Assembly: GCA_036971475.1 (NCBI GenBank)
Contig: JBAIZL010000006.1
Location: 57,618,398 to 57,682,397 of the forward strand
Origin: Prosapia bicincta
Lineage: Eukaryota > Arthropoda > Insecta > Hemiptera > Cercopidae
Length of the DNA: 64,000 nt
Direction of reading: 5' to 3'
Part shown: piece by piece, positions 50,301 through 58,954 of the stretch
Layout of the letters: each line of letters opens with the position of its first letter
How positions within the stretch are numbered: position 1 is the stretch's first letter
Made by a program: the position numbers and the translations under genes
The notes under the pieces: generated by a model
What the model was told of the DNA's origin: nothing
What the model saw: the letters and a program-made list of their open reading frames with translations, nothing else
Database searches by the model: none

Positions 50301-53300
50301 GGCTAGTGGGTTTTTATTTATTCAGTTAAACTCTGGTTTCCCTTCAATACACTTAAATCTTTCGCCTTTTTTTGTCAGTTAAAACTAGTCCTCAGTGCTC
50401 AGGCAATTTATTAATTGTTAATTGTAGTTCAAATTTTGGTATTTAATGTAAAAATTCTGTATTTTTGTTTTTATATTTCAACAAATGTTTAGGTGTAATT
50501 TCTCAACACGCAAGATTAAATGTTTTTCCTAATTCAAAATTTCTGTAGATGTAGTTATAAAAGTTTTCACTTTTTAAATTAAAAACATTCAAACAAAAAA
50601 ATTTTAAATAAAAAGAATTTTTAAGCACTTTTCTTTATAGGAAGAGTTACGCCATTGAATCTCTTTATGCCATTTTGTCAAAATACGATAGTAAGAAATA
50701 AAAATTTCCCTGTGACAAAATCAATATGTAGTAAAATATAATGTAGTATAATACTTTCATATTAGATAGATTACACAAACATAATACAAACCTCTTAGGA
50801 GAAATTGAATACTAACTCACCAAATAAGTAACTTGTTTCAGTGAATACAAATTCATTTTGCAAAATAAATTTATTTATAAGTTTAGTTTATTATATAAAT
50901 TATTATAATTACACCAATCATAAAAATGCATTTGAATATACAGAATATTTGTAAATTAGTTTTTAATTTCTTATAAGTACACTCCAATCCCGGTAATCCG
51001 AAATAATAAATGTACAACCATTTCGGATTAACAGATTACTGGAATGTACGTGTACTACATTTACCTACAAAGTAAATACGGCAACATATAATCACATATG
51101 GTATTATATAGTATGTATAGACTAAAGTTAAAAGTAGTTTTAGTTGAGTACAGTGCAGTACATTAATAACTGTAAGAAAACACTTACCAATTGAAACATG
51201 TATTAAAACAAGTTTTAATCATGTAAAGTTTTAAAATGAACAATACAACAAACACTTGAACAACACACTTAATTAAACACAAATAAACTTACTAATGTAC
51301 ATACTGAATGTAAACACTTTATTTTTTTATGAAACTTCACTTTTTACTAAAAATATCCGAAATTTTTGTTTGCTTCGGTCTGTTGATTGCCTTTTCTACA
51401 GCCTTCTTTCTGATCTGAAGGAACAGCAAGACTTGATGGTATGGTATGTCATTTTATGTTGCCATTATACAAATTAAGGTTTAACACACTGCGATATACA
51501 AAACGATTCTTGCCGTAAACTTTTAAACTGAGCTGCTGTAAACTGACTAATCAAAAGGGATCAATACACTAAGTAAACAAAACAATGTCTTTCTTCTTTG
51601 AACCTCTATTAGAGTCATTTTTTTCATTTTTATTATTTCAACAATTGTTTTGGATTAGTGGGATTTTCAAACTACCAGAATTGGGATTACCGGGATTGGA
51701 CTGTAGTTACAATGACCCATAAGCCAATCTTAAATCTTATTTACAAACCTTAATTATATAAAAATTTTATTTTTATTACTATCTGTCAAATTTAACATTT
51801 TTTGAGCTTGACTTTTTTTCAGGTTTAAAAACTTTTTTCATATTTTACTGATGTCCTGACCCATGTTTCTAACCCATTTTACTTACTCTGACTACCAACC
51901 CATGTTTTTGCATTCTAGTACTCAGAATAAATATGTGATTAGTTGGCCAGTACCTACTGCTATACATCTTTGAGAATCTTGACTGCCCTTTTCCAGTTAT
52001 CTAGGTTCTATTCCTTGAATCCTGATTGGGTTTTCTTCCGTCATGTGTCAATCAGTTCCAATTGTGCTTGTGCACTGATACAACGCAAATAAATCAACCA
52101 GCATGCAATGTGTTCGTTGACAATCCCTTTCTTAGAATAAGTTTAATATCAATGGACAAACTACATAACTTCCGGGAAATGACAAAACTCTCCACCGTTT
52201 TAGTCACTTTGTGTACGTAGTACCTTTACTGGCTCACAACCTTCTTCAGCTTCACTATTGCCCAACAGCATGTGGCAAAGTACCTTATTGTGAAATAACA
52301 CTCAGTTTATTATAAGTAATCATTGTGTAACTAGGTGCAAACTTTTGAACACAATTGTTGATATGTTTTGAAATAATTGTTTCATTGACACAGACAACCC
52401 GCTACTCTGTAACCATCTTGAATTCACTGATTAAATTATAGGTAATTATTGTGTAGCTGAGTGAAAACTTTTGAACTTACTAGCCGCTGCGTTTCGAAAC
52501 AATCGTTTCATTGCTTCAAACTACAACTCATTACTCTATGCAACTCAGTCTATGCCGCTACTTACTTTGAAAGAAAACCCTCAACTTGTGGTAAAGTGCT
52601 TAGTTATTAGTGACTCTATTCCGCCCATTAATAAGCTCCTTAGTGATTAAGCAGACAGCACTATATCCTGTTGTACTCTGGGCAGTAAGAACTTTGTTGT
52701 GTAAAAGCTAAAAATGATATTTATATATTTATATTTATTTAACTATTAGACATAACATTCTGATTATTCCCCATTCAATAGTAGCAGAATAAAAAATGAA
52801 CAGTTACCTCTTAAGACAACTATTATTCCACCTTCAGAATATTGTCAAAAAAACATAAACCTATTAATAACAAGACATTGTTAAACAAGTTACACCTCAT
52901 ATTATGGTAAGATCATGAAATTGTGTTTTGATTGCTTGAAATGTTCGCTATTGATATTACATGTTTTTCTGATTTTATTCACAACACTCCTAAACAACTA
53001 TACTGATGTAATCCTAACCCCTGGCAAAGGTCAGTATCTTCTCATTCCTATCTCTGTTTGCTTGGATTATCAACTGAAGTAAACAGTATTTATCCTCTCT
53101 CATTATTTGACTAACACATTCTAATTCTCTTTTTATTTTTGAAAATGACTTGTTTTCCTTTCTCATTGTAGCATAATACCTCCACCTCGGAGATATTGTC
53201 AGTACATGATATTTGGAGGATGCAGTTATATATCCACATCTCAATTGCCCCCAATTTATCTACTAGTAATGCTATCGTTGACATAGTCTCGGGTTTATAA

Positions 53301-56300
53301 AGCAGAACTGTAACAAAACATCTGTTATACATATTTTTAAAGGAATTGCTATGTCCTTCTTTACACAGATACTTTAGAAGTTGTTAAATGATTCTCTACC
53401 TTTAATCTCTATAATGCTCTAAACAAAAACGTATTCTTCTGTAATTATTGTTTCAAGAATTGTTTTTGTGTTGGCAAAATCAGTAGACCTATGTTAACAT
53501 TCAATCTATCCTAAGTAATTGCTTTAAAACTCAGGTGACAATTTGATATTGCTTCCATAACAATTTTCTCCAAAATATAAACTTTTTCATTAAATACAAA
53601 CTTTTTCATAAAATACAAACTTTTACCCAATGATGACTAATGGTGGCTATGGTTTTTCTTATCTTGACTTTTCTTAATCAATATTCTTCCTAATTTCAAA
53701 TACTTAACACATTGAGTGCAACAGACGTGAATGAATGTCTGTGGTCTACTGGCGACAGTGGCGGTAGGTGTTTATGTACGCCCCGCTCTCCCTCTCAATT
53801 CATTGGTTCGGTGTGAGGTTAGCCATTGACGGAAAATTTTTTGTCCCTTGTCGGTTATTGTGCCAGTCTTTGTGAACATTTTGGTGCATTTTTTTTCATC
53901 CCACCATTTCTCACAGATAAGGGACTGTGTTATTGTATTAGTGTTACTTGAAATGTGTTATAGTTGTGTTTATTTGTTTTTGTACAATAAATACAGATAA
54001 TGAAGATGAATTATTTGAGAATGTCTACTTAGACAAATGATGTTACAGTAGACATTCTCTAATAATTCATCCTCGTTATCCATATTCATTGTACAAAAAA
54101 CTAATAAACAATACTATATTCAAGCAACACTAATACGATAACACAGTCCCCTATCCGATAGCAATGGTGAGAAAAAAACAAAATGCACCAAAATGTTCAC
54201 AAAGACATATAATAACAGACAAACGATTACTAACAACTAACCTCACAATGAACCAATGAAGTGAGAGTGAGAGCGAGGCGTACATGAACAGCTACTGCCG
54301 TGGGCGTCAGTAAAGCATGTGCATTATTGTTTGCTCATGTGCTACTGCCGCACTCAACGTGTTAACGACTTAATGTGAATGGTTTACACAGTCTGCAAAA
54401 TAGGCTTGCTAAGCATAGTACATTTTTCAGCAAGCATTTTCTTATCTTAAAATTAAATCTAAAATAGCATAACATATTGAGCAGTATGTTTTCAAGAGTT
54501 GCTATTCCATATATATTGGTGGTGCTTAATTAATAACCCCTCTTCTACTAAAAAAAGGAAGTTTTTACATTTCTGTAACTTGTTTCGCTCTAATGAAATT
54601 AATTTATGGTGATGAATATTTAAAAGTAAAAAGCCTTAATAAGCCATTACTGCTTGCAAAATTCTTTAATCTTAATGAAATTAAACCCAAGACTTCTTAC
54701 CTACTAAGCAAGAGTTGTAATTAGTAAACGGCACTAACAAGATCTACATCACAAACTTCACACTAAATTTTGTAAACAAAACATTCCACTTCTACCAAAG
54801 TAATGCATAGCTAACTGAATGGAAAAATCAATAAAATAAATCTTCACAGTAAAAACGAGATTGGCATGCTTAGTTACATTTTGCTCCTTGAGATGATCTT
54901 TTGGTCCGATACCAGATAAAAGAAGTATATGTGGAGTACCCACTACTCCAGCTGATAGTACTACAGATCTACGAGCCCGTGCAGTATACATTTTGCCATG
55001 ACGCTGGAAACGGACTCCATAAGCTTCAAAACCTTTATGAAGAAGTACCTGAAAATAATTTGATACAAAAATATAAACAATCTAGTGCTTACCTTTGAAG
55101 AATATTTTTTATTTAAAGGGAATTAAATATAATAACAAAGAATCTTATATAATGTAAAAATATTCAAACACTACAGTAGAACTCCAATTATCTGAATCAA
55201 TTGGGACCAGGCTCCATTCGGATAAACAAAAATTCAGATAATTGGATATTTTTTTAAAACAGGATAATGTTAATTACTGTATGTATGTTCCAAATGGGAG
55301 AAAAAAACTGTATTGTTTTATAAGCTTCTGAGACAGGTTCTTAGCTTATTCACAAAGAATCAGACCCGAAATTGAGTTTCCCATAAAACACTGTTGCAAA
55401 AACAAACTTGAAACCAACGACTTTAATTTTTTTGTTATTTGCTGCCTTTAATGTTTTTCTCAAGGAACTTTCATCTTCATTTTCAAGCACTAATACAAGG
55501 TTTAAAAGTGTAGGTTTACTCCCTTTAATGTCTGAAATCAATAACTGTCTAACATCATACATCTAACCCAACTGTTTACCCGTAACTCCCTTACTTGATT
55601 GATCTATAATTAGTTTATCCGCATCAATAAGATAATTCGTTTTGTTTTAGAAGCCATAGTGAATAACAAAATGCCCTCACAAACAAAACAACGAACCGAT
55701 CTGAACCAGAGACACCCTGACTGATTAATCAAAACGAATAGTGACAGTCGGGCCAGCTCGAGCACCTGGCGACAGACGACAGTTAACTACTGCATACAGA
55801 ACGGAGGAAAGGCCAATAGCAATAGTAGATAGAATCATTATTTGGGAAAAATCAGTATGTTTTTTAATTTTTGTTCTGAAAATCTGAAAATCTGAAAGCG
55901 GTTTGAAAGTCAGAATTCAGATAATTTAGTTCTACCCTATTTAACTTTCTTTGTTTCAAGAAATCTTGATATGCTTCTATACTTTTAAACTATATAAACC
56001 AACAATGAACTAATAAATATCAATATACCAATTTATGAGTGTCATAAATATGGACCAATACATAAGCAGTTTCAAACTTCTTTTTAAAATAAAATAATTC
56101 TACCACTGATTTCTTAACTTAATTATGCTTTTTATTATTACAGTAAAGCGTCAGTAATCCGGACATAAAAAATCCAGAGCATCACAAATCAACATCGTGG
56201 TTTCAGGATCCACAGCACACGCATGAAAAGCCCTTAAATTTAAAAGTCTCTTAAAAATCAATTGTCCGGAGTATAACTGGTTATTAATGAGTAAGTAATT

Positions 56301-57788
56301 TATTCCAATATTTTCTCTATTTACTGTTTTATCATAGATACCCTTTTTCCAATTTCTTAGGTCATCCAAGAACTTTATTTGCTCAGTTTTCTCTAGTTTT
56401 TTTCTTGTCCTCCTCTCTCCCTTTATATATTATTTTTTTTCCTTAATAAACTCCATATCACTTATTTTGGCTTTTGACATGTTCTACACCAGGAGTCTCC
56501 AAACCTTTTTACTCAAGGGTCACGTAGAAAATTTTGGAGGGAAGGCAATATTTCAGGGCAGCGTCTAGAAAACACCCATGACATTTTTTCTAATCAAGAA
56601 CTCAGTGGTAGTTTTTGAGATTTTTTTGCTTAGTTTTTTAGTTGTTTACAGCTAGTTATAGTAGCTACACTTATAGAGGAAAGACGTGGCAGGTGAGAGA
56701 TGAGTACTATACTCATATTTAATGGTAAAAATGCTTAAAAGGAAATATATTACCTAATAAATTTTTTTTCAGTATGCTAGCTTTCGCAGGCCAGAAAAGA
56801 TTTATTCGCGGGTTGGATGTGGCCTGTGGACTGTAAGTTGCACCCAGTTCTAGACTGTGTGTTAATCATAGTTTTTCCTTCTACTTTCTCTTCCTGCTCT
56901 TGGTCTGATAGATATTCCAAAGTTGTTACTCACTTACCACTTCAAGCTGGAATTTTCTCCAATAAGCACAAGTAAATTTGACAGAGAATTACTTTGGTTA
57001 AAGAAGAAACTAACCATTCCTTCACAGCTACATATAATCCTTTTTCGACAATACTGTTGAGCCAAGAAATCCCTTTTATAATTTCGAACTCTTTTTGGTG
57101 TAATGTTCTCAAATTCATCTTATACTAATTTTGTAGTTATAATATTCTGAAAGTTTAGATAGCATAAATTACTTGAATGTTCAAGTATATAAATGTTGTT
57201 TTTACAATTTCAAACAGCATTAGAATTACTGGATAAACAAATATTTTTGTCTAATAGTTTCATATATATTTAGAAGGCAGCAAAATCTATTAATTTTCTA
57301 TCAAAACTACCCAATATTAATAAAAACATTATTTAAGGAGGTACTAAATAGTGAAATAATTATAAATTCAATGGATCCACAATGTTGTTTTAAATTATAA
57401 GTATTTTATACTATGTGAATTTTAATTCATTATTTGTTCCAGCAAACTGATAGTACTCGTATATATTTTTTAATCTATTAACATCTAACCTTAAATAAAG
57501 TAATTTATTTAGAATATTTACAAATCATACCCACCTTCTCAACCTGTGCATGAGTTAGAACCTTTATATTGGGCTTATCCCGCAATAAGCGATCAGTACT
57601 AAAGCGACTTCCCCTATCCATATTGGCTTGCACTGGCATAAACCCTCTCCCTTTACCTCTTCCATTTAAGTCTTCTTGTACATTGCTCAACCCTATTTCA
57701 ATAGCTGCATTTACTAATGCTTCAGATAATTTAGTTGTATAATTTAGATCATTTATAGGAACCGGCCCTGTCCTTGAGTGGTAAAAAC
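34733..57788 (-). CDS. GMC oxidoreductase (glucose-dehydrogenase-like), seven 3' exons, N-terminus missing
   Basis: Seven exons join in frame with consensus splice sites: 57788-57535, 55048-54878, 49467-49314, 45247-45084, 42268-42091, 38191-37969 and 34925-34733, about 445 residues. GMC flavoproteins use FAD to oxidise alcohol groups of sugars and other substrates; insect members act in cuticle, immunity and ecdysteroid or sugar metabolism, often secreted. Landmarks in order: [20 protein letters not shown]; the family signature region [66 protein letters not shown] with the catalytic His; and [11 protein letters not shown] with [11 protein letters not shown]. Intact family members are roughly 600 residues, so about 150-200 N-terminal residues with the GxGxxG FAD motif and first GMC signature are absent from the visible exons. 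All introns are 2.5-5.4 kb and loaded with transposons. No frameshift or stop was seen in these exons, so the 3' part looks under constraint. Confidence 0.9.
35105..35292. repeat. Near-perfect palindrome, arms 87 bp, CTGATGA motif at the centre
   Basis: Arms 35105-35191 and 35206-35292 are almost exact reverse complements around 14 bp. The top strand reads CTGATGATGTTGGTACTGTT then AGCCAATGAAAAGC: CTGATGA, one base, a GTTGGT/GCCAAT hairpin, then GAAA. The bottom strand has the same hairpin closed by G-C. Single-armed relatives lie at 18.03 and 58.97 kb. It sits in the last intron of the GMC gene, flanked by (TA)n. Confidence 0.95.
35293..35355. repeat. (TA)n microsatellite
   Basis: Perfect TA tract abutting the palindrome; a shorter one lies at 35,061-35,079 on the other side. 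Confidence 0.98.
36578..37341. mobile_element. Tigger-type MITE, copy 1 (764 bp)
   Basis: Ends CAGTAGAACTCCAAATATCA and, inverted, CAGTAGAACTCCAACCATCC are flanked by TA at 36576 and 37342. No transposase. A second copy of exactly the same length lies at 55,174-55,937 in another intron of the same gene. Confidence 0.93.
37969..38191 (-). CDS. GMC oxidoreductase exon with catalytic histidine
   Basis: Acceptor TTTTTTAAG, donor TTAG/GTAGGG. Encodes [20 protein letters not shown], then [18 protein letters not shown] and [10 protein letters not shown]. The His of YHPVGTC is the expected active-site base. The LINE with its piggyBac insertion sits in the intron just upstream. Confidence 0.93.
38429..40837 (-). 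mobile_element. piggyBac transposon, near full length
   Basis: Ends CCTTTTCCCTGCATATAT (left) and, inverted, CCTTTTTGCTGCGTAAGAC (right) are flanked by TTAA at 38429-38432 and 40834-40837, the exact piggyBac target duplication. At 2.4 kb it matches complete family members and encloses the transposase on the minus strand. It interrupts a LINE ORF1. Confidence 0.96.
38641..40423 (-). pseudogene. piggyBac transposase (DDE_Tnp_1_7 type), frameshifted
   Basis: From the ATG at 40423: an acidic N-terminus ([20 protein letters not shown]), then the catalytic domain in several frames: [34 protein letters not shown] (first Asp), [16 protein letters not shown] (second Asp), and [20 protein letters not shown] (third Asp). 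The C-terminal cysteine-rich domain follows ([36 protein letters not shown]), which binds terminal repeats in this family. Breaks occur near 39,940 (stop), 39,610, 39,280 and 39,040. All catalytic residues remain and the frames nearly abut, so the copy is young. It could have mobilised the TTAA MITEs of this window only if their ends match its own, which by eye they mostly do not. Confidence 0.93.
40838..41568 (-). pseudogene. LINE ORF1 (gag-like, zinc knuckle)
   Basis: Starts [20 protein letters not shown]. Conserved blocks of I/R1-type ORF1 follow: [65 protein letters not shown], then [12 protein letters not shown] and [12 protein letters not shown], which are CCHC zinc-knuckle regions, then [11 protein letters not shown] with FKEE. 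PYVPNPxxxFKCQRFxH is a strong family marker. Stops at TTTTAA (KF*), after ETSI and after IFR, plus at least one frameshift, make it non-functional. In life the protein would bind LINE RNA. Confidence 0.85.
40838..41950 (-). mobile_element. I-clade LINE fragment (5' region and ORF1)
   Basis: The minus strand starts near 41,950 with GC-richer DNA of 5' UTR type and then ORF1 at 41,568. It is cut at 40,837 by the piggyBac element. Reading across the excised insertion at TTAA, the minus frame continues [18 protein letters not shown] on the far side (38,428 down to about 38,300), so the LINE was there first. No ORF2 (endonuclease/RT) was found; the copy is truncated at its 3' end. Confidence 0.75.
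42091..42268 (-). CDS. GMC oxidoreductase exon with [12 protein letters not shown]
   Basis: Acceptor CTGTTGTAG, donor AAAG/GTAAGT. Encodes [20 protein letters not shown], then [20 protein letters not shown] and PDDIQVIVK; the HPKSRG block is a strong GMC landmark. Confidence 0.93.
42512..42829 (+). repeat. 57-bp-unit element, three units, split by a Tigger MITE
   Basis: Begins CAGTAGAGTCACAAAAATCC after TA. Three 57-bp units follow (ATGAATCGGGCGTCCATGAA and variants), then a unique tail (GTTGTGTTTGAATGTCCGTA). The tail resumes after the Tigger MITE at 43,985, where TTAGATGACAGAAG and a reversed TTAA-MITE segment continue to about 44,150. The undisrupted junction exists at 22.93 kb. Confidence 0.8.
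42830..43982. mobile_element. Tigger-type MITE, 1153 bp
   Basis: Ends CAGTAAACTCCCGATTATCC and, inverted, the same sequence, flanked by TA at 42828 and 43983. No long frame inside. The homologous uninserted site is visible at about 22.93 kb (minus strand), confirming the boundaries. Confidence 0.95.
43985..44150 (-). repeat. TTAA-MITE fragment (continuation of the 42.5-kb composite)
   Basis: Matches 22.76-22.92, 32.84-32.99 and 47.10-47.22 kb in reverse (TATGTCAAGCACAAGACTAG, GTCGTCATTGTTTGATTG). Confidence 0.75.
44690..44870. repeat. Tandem duplication, unit about 78 bp
   Basis: GTGTAGATGTGATTTGCCAC...CTCGCTATGAAACAGGTCG is followed by a diverged second copy GTGTAGGTCTAATTTGCTAC...CTCGCAACAAAACAAGTTG. 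No coding sense. Confidence 0.75.
45084..45247 (-). CDS. GMC oxidoreductase exon with [12 protein letters not shown]
   Basis: Acceptor TTGTTACAG, donor AAG/GTAAGG. Encodes [16 protein letters not shown] through [17 protein letters not shown] to MGISLK, the substrate-domain start of the family. Confidence 0.92.
45450..45625. repeat. Fold-back remnant with CTGATGATGATATGG motif
   Basis: Short inverted blocks (AGTTACAAAACTAAATTTCC / GGTTTTGTAACTAAAC) precede CCTGATGATGATATGGTAAT then CAAAAGTATGTAAGG, the same motif family as 24.4 and 50.2 kb. Confidence 0.6.
46100..46560 (+). repeat. Dispersed repeat, inverted copy of 8.33-8.76 kb
   Basis: Shares CCAAAAGCCATGGGCAATG, TTGATAAACGGTTAACACAT and CCAAGTAACCTAGTCCGTTA-type blocks with 8,335-8,760 in opposite orientation. 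Lies in the third intron counted from the 3'-most 45-kb exon side (between the 45.1- and 49.3-kb exons). Confidence 0.75.
47031..47885. mobile_element. TTAA-type MITE, second copy, with a fold-back inserted
   Basis: Ends CCCATTGCAGTTTACGG and ..TATCAGCAATGGG; TTAA at 47886, and the decayed TTCA at 47027. It is 255 bp longer than the 32.77-kb copy, mostly because of the fold-back at 47249-47447. Confidence 0.85.
47249..47447. repeat. Palindrome nested in the MITE, arms about 95 bp
   Basis: The left arm (TTTTGGTATTAACTTGG..) and right arm (..CCAAGTTGAAACCAAAA) are reverse complements. The inner right arm reads GTGCTGACCTAGTGTGAAAC then ACGTCTGCTGAAAAATATCA, and the inner left arm mirrors it. 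A diverged relative is at 18.96 kb. The two sides of the MITE join well if it is removed. Confidence 0.9.
48112..48186. repeat. Short palindrome, 24-bp arms
   Basis: AATTGAAACCTCTATACCAC...ATGAC and its complement flank about 27 bp of AT-rich loop. Confidence 0.9.
48378..48990. repeat. Fold-back plus partial third copy of the 16.1-kb family
   Basis: The left arm (about 48,395-48,505) and right arm (about 48,640-48,750) are inverted copies (ACATTAGTTTCTGACTATCC / GGATAGTCATAAACTAATGT). A third partial copy with its own small inversion lies at 48,870-48,985. The bottom strand of the left arm reads TTGATGAAGATTGCTACATA then GCGATCGAAAATG: YTGATGA, one base, a seven-pair GATTGCT/AGCGATC stem, then GAAA, the best-paired example in the window. 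Confidence 0.85.
49314..49467 (-). CDS. GMC oxidoreductase exon with [11 protein letters not shown]
   Basis: Acceptor CGGCTTCAG, donor CAAG/GTATGT. Encodes [20 protein letters not shown] through YDYLVNGQ, with the split Gly codon completed in the next exon to give GQGPLT. Confidence 0.92.
49630..49860 (+). repeat. Partial copy of the 17.9-kb dispersed repeat
   Basis: Shares TAACATATGATTTCATA, CAACAGCTGATTTAGTG and GGTTATGTTGTAGAACAGCA with the 18.4- and 58.4-kb copies. Confidence 0.65.
50135..50318. repeat. Palindrome with CTGAAGATG centre
   Basis: Arms about 50135-50222 and 50232-50318 (AACCCATTATCCACAATG / CTTTATAATGTGGCTAGTGG) meet at TTCAGAAGTACTCTGAAGA. Each strand reads CTGAAGATGAYTACCATGTA then ATCAAAATGTA: CTGAAGA, one base, a GACTAC/GTAATC stem with one mismatch, then AAAA. 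Confidence 0.9.
50320..50975. other. AT-rich intron DNA, nothing recognised
   Basis: No terminal repeat or recognisable frame. Confidence 0.4.
50980..51703. mobile_element. Tigger-type MITE, 724 bp
   Basis: Ends CACTCCAATCCCGGTAATCC and, inverted, CAGTCCAATCCCGGTAATCC, flanked by TA at 50978 and 51704. No transposase; the 60-codon frame inside is not supported. Confidence 0.93.
51706..52315. other. Intron DNA, nothing recognised
   Basis: A 64-codon frame at 52026-52220 has no motif and no splice support. Confidence 0.4.
52320..52570. repeat. Tandem pair, about 122-bp unit, related to the 17.0-kb palindrome
   Basis: Two diverged direct copies (ATTGTGTAACTAGGTGCAAA.. and ATTGTGTAGCTGAGTGAAAA..). 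The bottom strand of the second reads GAAGCAATGAAACGATTGTT then TCGAAACGCAGC, again a hairpin (GAAAC/GTTTC) directly before GAAAC, resembling the 17.1-kb motif. Confidence 0.65.
52575..53700. other. AT-rich intron DNA, nothing recognised
   Basis: Overlapping minus frames at 53014-53332 have no conserved motif. Confidence 0.4.
53708..54361. mobile_element. TTAA-type MITE with about 300-bp inverted arms
   Basis: Ends CACATTGAGTGCAACAGACG and, inverted, CACGTTGAGTGCGGCAGTAG, flanked by TTAA at 53704 and 54362. The two arms (53,708-about 54,015 and about 54,045-54,361) are diverged reverse complements throughout (GAACATTTTGGTGCATTTT / AAAATGCACCAAAATGTTC). It is a TTAA-targeted element that is almost all terminal repeat. 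Confidence 0.92.
54878..55048 (-). CDS. GMC oxidoreductase exon with second family signature
   Basis: Acceptor ATTATTTTCAG, donor AAT/GTAACT; 57 codons in phase 0 at both ends. Contains [20 protein letters not shown], close to the second GMC signature. The donor after EQN was chosen because it joins to [16 protein letters not shown], matching family spacing; reading on to HANL would insert extra residues. Confidence 0.88.
55174..55937. mobile_element. Tigger-type MITE, copy 2 (764 bp)
   Basis: Ends CAGTAGAACTCCAATTATCT and, inverted, GGGTAGAACTAAATTATCTG, flanked by TA at 55172 and 55938. The interior aligns with the 36,578-37,341 copy, including TTAATTACTGTATGTATGTT. The 70-codon minus frame inside is not supported. 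Confidence 0.92.
56141..56480 (-). repeat. Tigger-like end with an unidentified minus-strand frame
   Basis: CAGTAAAGCGTCAGTAATCC at 56141 follows TA and looks like a pogo/Tigger terminus, but no opposite end was found before the hAT MITE. The minus strand from about 56,480 reads [15 protein letters not shown], one stop, then [20 protein letters not shown] and [20 protein letters not shown] to the end. I do not recognise it; it may be captured or simply chance coding. Confidence 0.4.
56490..56847. mobile_element. hAT MITE, 358 bp
   Basis: Left end CAGGAGTCTCCAAACC and right end GGACTGTAAGTTGCACCCAG are typical of hAT termini. The flanks TTCTACAC (56482) and TTCTAGAC (56848) are an 8-bp target duplication with one difference, fitting the hAT nTCTAGAn preference. 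Non-coding. Confidence 0.9.
56860..57530. other. AT-rich intron DNA, nothing recognised
   Basis: No recognisable frame or repeat upstream of the exon at 57535. Confidence 0.4.
57535..57788 (-). CDS. GMC oxidoreductase exon, most 5' one identified
   Basis: Acceptor TTTTTGTTAG, donor AAG/GTGGGT. Encodes [20 protein letters not shown] to HAQVEK, corresponding to the region after the first FAD-binding domain. It enters with the last two bases of a split codon, so at least one upstream coding exon must exist or have existed. Confidence 0.9.
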
Positions 57789-57789
57789 C

Positions 57790-58370
57790 TAACAAAAAGA
57801 TATACAAAAATATTTTATCTCACTGAATTTTAAAAGTGAGTTCAAACTATTATTAACTATAATAAAGAAATATTACATTTTTAGGTATTTTTACTTTTGT
57901 AAATATACATTGTATTTTTTAATCTAACTTTCTTGTCAGCGTATCACCGCTAGAGGTTAAACTTTAGAAAAGTTAATAGTCCTTTTCAGTTTTCTCCACA
58001 GAATACAAAAAAAAAAGGAAGTTCCATGGATTAACCATTATGACAATCAACATGAAATTCAAATTGTGCCACCATTTTATTTTATCTTAGTCTTACATAA
58101 AGAATCTCATTTTCTTAATGAAAAACCAAAACTTTATTACTAGACTGTACAACGATTGTACTGTAAATAAATTATTAAAAATTAAATCAGCGTAAAAAAT
58201 GGAACTTGAAAAAATAATTCATGTAATTTTAAATTCAAGTTCCAAAAGCACAAAAATGTTTCCACTGATAGCAAACATAAAAATTAAATAACAACTATTA
58301 TACACAAAAATTTCTAATAGCCAATTCCTAATTAGGTTAAAAAAGAAAAAGGTTTAATTATTTTTTTTTA
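57790..58370. other. AT-rich DNA, no GMC exon found
   Basis: Searched by eye on the minus strand for GxGxxG and the first GMC signature (GGSS-type block); neither is present. Confidence 0.45.
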
Positions 58371-58374
58371 ATAA

Positions 58375-58760
58375 TTACAATTAATATAAATAAAGTAACA
58401 TAACCTATGCATTAAAACAGCTGTTCTTACACATAACCTATAACATAAAATCAGCTGTTTTATGAAATCATATGTTATCACTTATTTTTAACCAAATGGA
58501 CGAAATAACTATATTGCATACATTGCCCCTTTTGTGAAAAGTTTTTCTACCATACACACCTAAACTTAATTAATTATTAAATTTAATTAATAAATTAGTT
58601 TTTTGAAAAAACTATATTAACATTCTGTCATCTACTATAAGTTTTAAAAAAATATATTTGAACTTGACTAGAGGAATAAAAAGTGTTGTATTAATGATTG
58701 AAAATTTGAACAAGATACATAGATAAGGAGACTGTGAAGTGATACAAGGAATTGAAAATG
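58375..58760 (-). repeat. Dispersed repeat, inverted copy of 17.9-18.5 kb
   Basis: AAAACAGCTGTTCTTACACA, CACTTATTTTTAACCAAATG, GAAAAGTTTTTCTACCAT and TGAACAAGATAC mirror the 17.9-18.5-kb copy in reverse order. The internal (TA)n of that copy is absent here. Confidence 0.8.
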
Positions 58761-58954
58761 GAAAATCTGCAAATATTCGTTGATAAGAAACTTCAATAAT
58801 ACTATTTATATTAATAATCGTAGGTGGTATTTTCCTTGTTATATACTTTTGATTATTGACAAATGACACAGTGTATCTGATATATGACATTATTTTAGTT
58901 TTGTGTATATATACACATATATCTATGTGCATATGTAGATCTTGTATTATTATA

